This document shows positions 61,057 to 64,000 of a DNA stretch of 64,000 nucleotides, piece after piece. Where the stretch lies: NCBI RefSeq assembly GCF_002954355.1, contig NZ_MQVV01000012.1, positions 310,001 to 374,000 of the forward strand, written 5' to 3'. The notes below the pieces were generated by a model. The model saw only the letters and a program-made list of their open reading frames with translations, was not told the origin of the DNA and did no database searches. Origin of the DNA: Nonlabens tegetincola. GTDB lineage: Bacteria; Bacteroidota; Bacteroidia; Flavobacteriales; Flavobacteriaceae. A program made the position numbers and the translations under genes. Positions within the stretch are counted from its first letter, which is position 1, and every line of letters starts with the position of its first letter.

Positions 61057-61998
61057 ATGAAACTTTCATCGACTTATGCAGGAATTCCAGATGAATTTGG
61101 AAACCTGAATAACGCAAAAACAGTATTAATTCCAGTTCCTTACGATGGTACAAGTACCTGGGGAAAAGGAGCCGATAAAGGTCCTGATGCTTTTCTAGAA
61201 GCCTCAGAAAATATGGAGTTGTACGATATTGAAACAAATACTGAAGTTTACAAACAAGGTATTTATCTAGCACCAACTATTGATGAAAATTCAAGTCCAG
61301 ATGCTATGGTAAATGCAGTTTACAATGCAGTCAAAGGTCACGTAAACCGTAACAAATTTGTTACCTTATTTGGTGGTGAACACAGCATTTCTATAGGCGC
61401 CATGCGTGCTATGAATGAGCAGTATCAAGATTTAAGTGTATTACAATTGGACGCTCATGCCGATTTGAGAAAAGAATATATGGGGTCGCCATACAATCAT
61501 GCTTGCGCTATGTATGAAGCAAATGAAAATATGAACTTGGTTCAAGTAGGAATACGCAGTATGGATGTTGCAGAAACTACTGTAATGAATAAAGACCAAG
61601 TATATTTTGCACATGAAATGATTACCGATGATTATTGGATGGATAGCGCTATAGATGCACTTACAGATGATGTGTATATCACGTTTGATTTAGACGCATT
61701 TGATCCATCTATTTTACCAGCGACTGGAACTCCAGAACCTGGAGGACTTCAGTGGTACGAGACTCTAGAGTTTTTACGACGTGTTTTTGAGGAGCGTAAT
61801 GTGGTAGGATTTGATATAGTAGAACTGTGTGCAACTGGCGATTACAAAGCATCGGCATTTGCTGCGGCAAAACTTTATTACAAAATGTTGAGCTACAAAT
61901 TTGCTAGCGATGAGCAAGACCATGATGGTGATTACGCTTTCGCGAAAGCGGAAAAAAACAATGTAAAATCTGAAAAAATTGACGACGATGAATACTAA
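61057..61998 (+). CDS. speB: Agmatinase (ureohydrolase family)
   Basis: A 313-residue ureohydrolase. Seen: GGEHSIS (His ligand), LDAHADLRKEYMG (metal ligands), and TFDLDAFDPSILPATGTPEPGG. Known: agmatinase converts agmatine to putrescine and urea using two Mn2+. ATG 61057 gives the normal start. The palindrome encodes AFAKA at about 294-298, in a C-terminal extension. The next gene overlaps its last 11 bases. Confidence 0.9.
   Translation: MKLSSTYAGIPDEFGNLNNAKTVLIPVPYDGTSTWGKGADKGPDAFLEASENMELYDIETNTEVYKQGIYLAPTIDENSSPDAMVNAVYNAVKGHVNRNKFVTLFGGEHSISIGAMRAMNEQYQDLSVLQLDAHADLRKEYMGSPYNHACAMYEANENMNLVQVGIRSMDVAETTVMNKDQVYFAHEMITDDYWMDSAIDALTDDVYITFDLDAFDPSILPATGTPEPGGLQWYETLEFLRRVFEERNVVGFDIVELCATGDYKASAFAAAKLYYKMLSYKFASDEQDHDGDYAFAKAEKNNVKSEKIDDDEY
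61935..61950. repeat. Palindrome copy 17 (in agmatinase gene)
   Basis: Perfect 16-bp palindrome, read as A-F-A-K-A in the agmatinase tail. Confidence 0.95.
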
Positions 61999-62965
61999 AG
62001 GAGCTATTTCTCAATTCATAGAAAACTATTACTTGCATTTTAACGCAGCTGCACTAGTTGATGCTGCAAAAGGTTATGAAGATCAACTGGCAGCAGGCAA
62101 CAAAATGTTGGTATCACTAGCAGGAGCTATGAGTACTGCCGAATTAGGTAAAATTTTTGCTGAAATGATCAGGCAAGATAAAGTTCATATAATTTCTTGT
62201 ACAGGTGCAAACCTAGAAGAAGATATCATGAATCTTGTAGCGCACAGTCATTATAAAAGAGTTCCTAATTATAGAGACCTAACACCGCAAGATGAATGGG
62301 ATTTACTAGAAAAAGGCCTTAATCGCGTTACCGATACCTGCATTCCTGAAGAAGAGGCATTCAGACGGTTACAAAAGCATATCTACAAATTGTGGAAAGA
62401 AGCAGAGGATGCAGGCGAACGTTATTTCCCACATGAATTCATGTACAAAATGTTGTTATCTGGTGTTCTAGAAGAGTATTATGAAATCGATTTGAAAAAT
62501 AGCTGGATGTATGCTGCGGCACAAGCTAATTTACCTATCGTGGTACCTGGATGGGAAGATAGCACCATGGGTAACATTTTTGCTAGTTATGTGATGAAAG
62601 GTGAATTAAAAGCAAGCACAGTTAAATCAGGTATTGAGTATATGACAATGCTAGCAGACTGGTACACCGAGAATACTAGTGATAATGGTATAGGATTCTT
62701 TCAAATAGGTGGTGGAATAGCTGGTGATTTCCCTATTTGTGTGGTTCCCATGCTTTATCAAGATATGGAAAGAACCAATACGCCATTCTGGAGTTATTTC
62801 TGTCAAATAAGTGATAGTACTACTAGTTATGGATCTTATTCCGGTGCCGTGCCTAATGAAAAAATTACTTGGGGTAAGCTAGATATTGATACTCCTAAAT
62901 TTATAATAGAAAGTGATGCTACTATCGTAGCTCCTTTGATTTTTGCTTATTTACTTAACATGTAG
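61988..62965 (+). CDS. Deoxyhypusine synthase-like protein
   Basis: A 325-residue member of the deoxyhypusine synthase family. Seen: NAD-binding VSLAGAMSTAELGK, ISCTGANLEEDIMNL, FQIGGGIAGDFPICVVPML and the catalytic-lysine motif ITWGKLDID (SWGK in eukaryotic enzymes). Known: bacterial homologues without eIF5A include homospermidine synthase-like forms. With speA and speB it probably makes a longer polyamine from putrescine. ATG 61988 follows an upstream TTG; the overlap with speB is 11 bases. Confidence 0.86.
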   Translation: MNTKGAISQFIENYYLHFNAAALVDAAKGYEDQLAAGNKMLVSLAGAMSTAELGKIFAEMIRQDKVHIISCTGANLEEDIMNLVAHSHYKRVPNYRDLTPQDEWDLLEKGLNRVTDTCIPEEEAFRRLQKHIYKLWKEAEDAGERYFPHEFMYKMLLSGVLEEYYEIDLKNSWMYAAAQANLPIVVPGWEDSTMGNIFASYVMKGELKASTVKSGIEYMTMLADWYTENTSDNGIGFFQIGGGIAGDFPICVVPMLYQDMERTNTPFWSYFCQISDSTTSYGSYSGAVPNEKITWGKLDIDTPKFIIESDATIVAPLIFAYLLNM

Positions 62966-62967
62966 TC

Positions 62968-63306
62968 ATGAAACAAGACGCTATTTCTTTCAAACGAGTT
63001 ATTATAGATTATAAAAAACTCAATGATCAAGTATTACAATTACTTGTAGATAGATATCCAGATGGGTATGATGATAGGGATATTATAAGTTTTAGAAATA
63101 AGGATTATGAATGGGTAGATTGTGTTGAGGTGCGCACGCACGATACCATTTATCTAGTTAAAATCAGTAAAAGGCTTCAAACAGCGATGGAAGCCTATGA
63201 GAGTGATGTTGAAGAGGAAGACATTACTAATGAACTTGATGACAGTGAGGACAGCATGCTTCCAGAAAATGAAGATGCTGATTTTCAACCAGAAGTTGAC
63301 TTCTAA
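62968..63306 (+). CDS. Conserved hypothetical protein, acidic tail
   Basis: A 112-residue protein starting two bases after the previous stop. Seen: an N-terminal domain (VIIDYKKLNDQVLQLLVDRYPDGYDDRDIISFRN ... in two halves) and a very acidic C-terminal tail (about 78-112, rich in Glu/Asp). No family recognised. Function unknown; operon with polyamine genes. Confidence 0.7.
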   Translation: MKQDAISFKRVIIDYKKLNDQVLQLLVDRYPDGYDDRDIISFRNKDYEWVDCVEVRTHDTIYLVKISKRLQTAMEAYESDVEEEDITNELDDSEDSMLPENEDADFQPEVDF

Positions 63307-63312
63307 TTTAGA

Positions 63313-64000
63313 ATGAAAATTACTGCCTGTCATGTAGCAGATCAAATAGACTTAAAGGAATTAAGTCTTAGTTTAAGTGGTAGACAGCTCAATTCTGTAA
63401 AGGATGAGCTGTTTATAAAAACAGAATCTGGTGAATATTTACAATTATTAAGTTATGGAGTAGTATGTTCAACCAGTGATTTTTATAGTATAACAGAACA
63501 ATTACAATTAGTCAAGAAACAGGCTAGTAATTGGTATGGATACCAGGAAGAAAACAGTGATTCTTTTCAACTTGAGCTTTTTAAGGAGCGATTACAATTG
63601 CACTACAATCAGTTGGATTTAATTGACGATGATCCTCAAAAGATAAGAATGGTCATGTTGCATTTGTCACAATCTGTAGCGCTTTCAACCTACGCCAGTA
63701 AGGCTGAGGATCTTTTAATGGAGACTAAAAAACACACGTCCTTGCTAGAACGTGATGGAAGACTTCAAATAAAAGGGAAGAAGCTCAAGAAGTATATAGG
63801 TGGAGTGCTTAATATTAAAAATGATATCAGTGAGCACCTTTATATTTTTGACTCACCAGATGAGGTTTGGGACGATGAAAATTTAAACGACATCAATAAT
63901 GCTCTTAAAAAAGCATTTGACGTACAAGAACGCTATAGAATCATCAAGCAACAGTTGGATATTGTCAAGGAAAACCTGGATCTTTTTAAAGAGATTATGT
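63313..64000 (+). CDS. RMD1/YagE (DUF155) family protein, N-terminal part
   Basis: The gene starts at ATG 63313 (six bases after the previous stop) and is open to the window end (229 residues seen). Seen: a HLSQSVALSTYASKAEDLL region, KYIGGVLNIKNDISEHLYIFD followed by SPDEVWDDENLND, and a coiled-coil start. Known: RMD1/DUF155 proteins include yeast Rmd1/Rmd8; about 260 residues is usual, so around 30 are missing. Role unknown in bacteria. Confidence 0.78.
   Translation, partial: MKITACHVADQIDLKELSLSLSGRQLNSVKDELFIKTESGEYLQLLSYGVVCSTSDFYSITEQLQLVKKQASNWYGYQEENSDSFQLELFKERLQLHYNQLDLIDDDPQKIRMVMLHLSQSVALSTYASKAEDLLMETKKHTSLLERDGRLQIKGKKLKKYIGGVLNIKNDISEHLYIFDSPDEVWDDENLNDINNALKKAFDVQERYRIIKQQLDIVKENLDLFKEIM

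Noticed and set aside
2669-61950. Palindrome as parS site for ParB
   Set aside because: Bacterial parS (TGTTTCACGTGAAACA) differs at most positions from CGCTTTCGCGAAAGCG, and parS sites are few and clustered near the origin. Seventeen evenly spaced copies do not fit. Similarity to Noc-type sites (TTTCCCGGGAAA) is also only partial.
1-64000. Prophage, insertion sequence, integron or defence island
   Set aside because: No transposase, integrase, capsid, toxin-antitoxin, restriction or CRISPR genes seen; composition looks uniform.

Overview
This window is an A+T-rich bacterial chromosome segment from the Bacteroidota, almost certainly family Flavobacteriaceae. The evidence is the gliding genes gldB and gldC at the left edge, a C-terminal type IX secretion sorting domain, promoters with the Bacteroidota -7 element TAnnTTTG, an FtsZ with a very long acidic tail, and SpoVD-like FtsI with a PASTA domain. 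A Nonlabens/Dokdonia-type marine flavobacterium is a reasonable genus guess but is not proven. I see no rRNA, CRISPR array, insertion sequence, transposase or prophage; the window reads as ordinary chromosome.

Layout. 1-2.6 kb: end of gldB, gldC, a DUF3820 gene, then engB and an alpha/beta hydrolase on the minus strand. 2.8-18.3 kb: a complete, tightly overlapping division and cell wall cluster (mraZ-rsmH-ftsL-ftsI-murE-mraY-murD-ftsW-murG-murC-ftsQ-ftsA-ftsZ) behind a three-repeat MraZ operator, followed by a yqeY-like gene and tRNA-Arg(TCG). 19-23 kb: a possible small RNA, then DUF983, a Crp/Fnr regulator, a TauE/SafE permease and a persulfide dioxygenase-rhodanese fusion. 23-29.5 kb: a LytS/LytR-type two-component pair and a large secreted LRR protein. 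29.5-34.1 kb: cupin lipoprotein, SDR and divergent HxlR regulator; SDR and aldehyde dehydrogenase. 34.4-38 kb: an arsenic operon (arsR, DUF6428, phosphatase-type arsenate reductase, ACR3) with a DUF3124 lipoprotein and a truncated haemoglobin. 38-46.7 kb: Crp/Fnr, KefF/KefC-like efflux, DJ-1/PfpI protein, MBL hydrolase, transglutaminase-like protein, peroxiredoxin, and a YeeE/YedE plus DUF6691 pair. 46.8-59.2 kb: TonB receptor with thioredoxin, aromatic amino acid hydroxylase with TetR, small regulators, and a large beta-propeller lipoprotein. 59.3-64 kb: a polyamine operon (arginine decarboxylase, agmatinase, deoxyhypusine synthase-like) that runs into a partial RMD1/DUF155 gene.

Two features tie the window together. 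First, the perfect palindrome GCTTTCGCGAAAGC occurs 17 times, inside 12 genes (in three different reading frames) and in 5 intergenic gaps, with unusually even spacing (mean about 3.7 kb, range 1.7-5.5 kb). It looks like a genome-scale recognition site and is the best candidate here for an undescribed system. Second, three promoters 25 kb apart share a Crp/Fnr-type operator (TGTAAC-N4-GTTAC) placed exactly 37 bp before the -7 element. They link DUF983-Crp, TauE/SafE and YeeE/YedE-DUF6691 into one predicted sulfur/redox regulon.

All calls come from reading the sequence; no database search was run. Where the longest open frame starts upstream of a better start, the chosen start is given with the reason.
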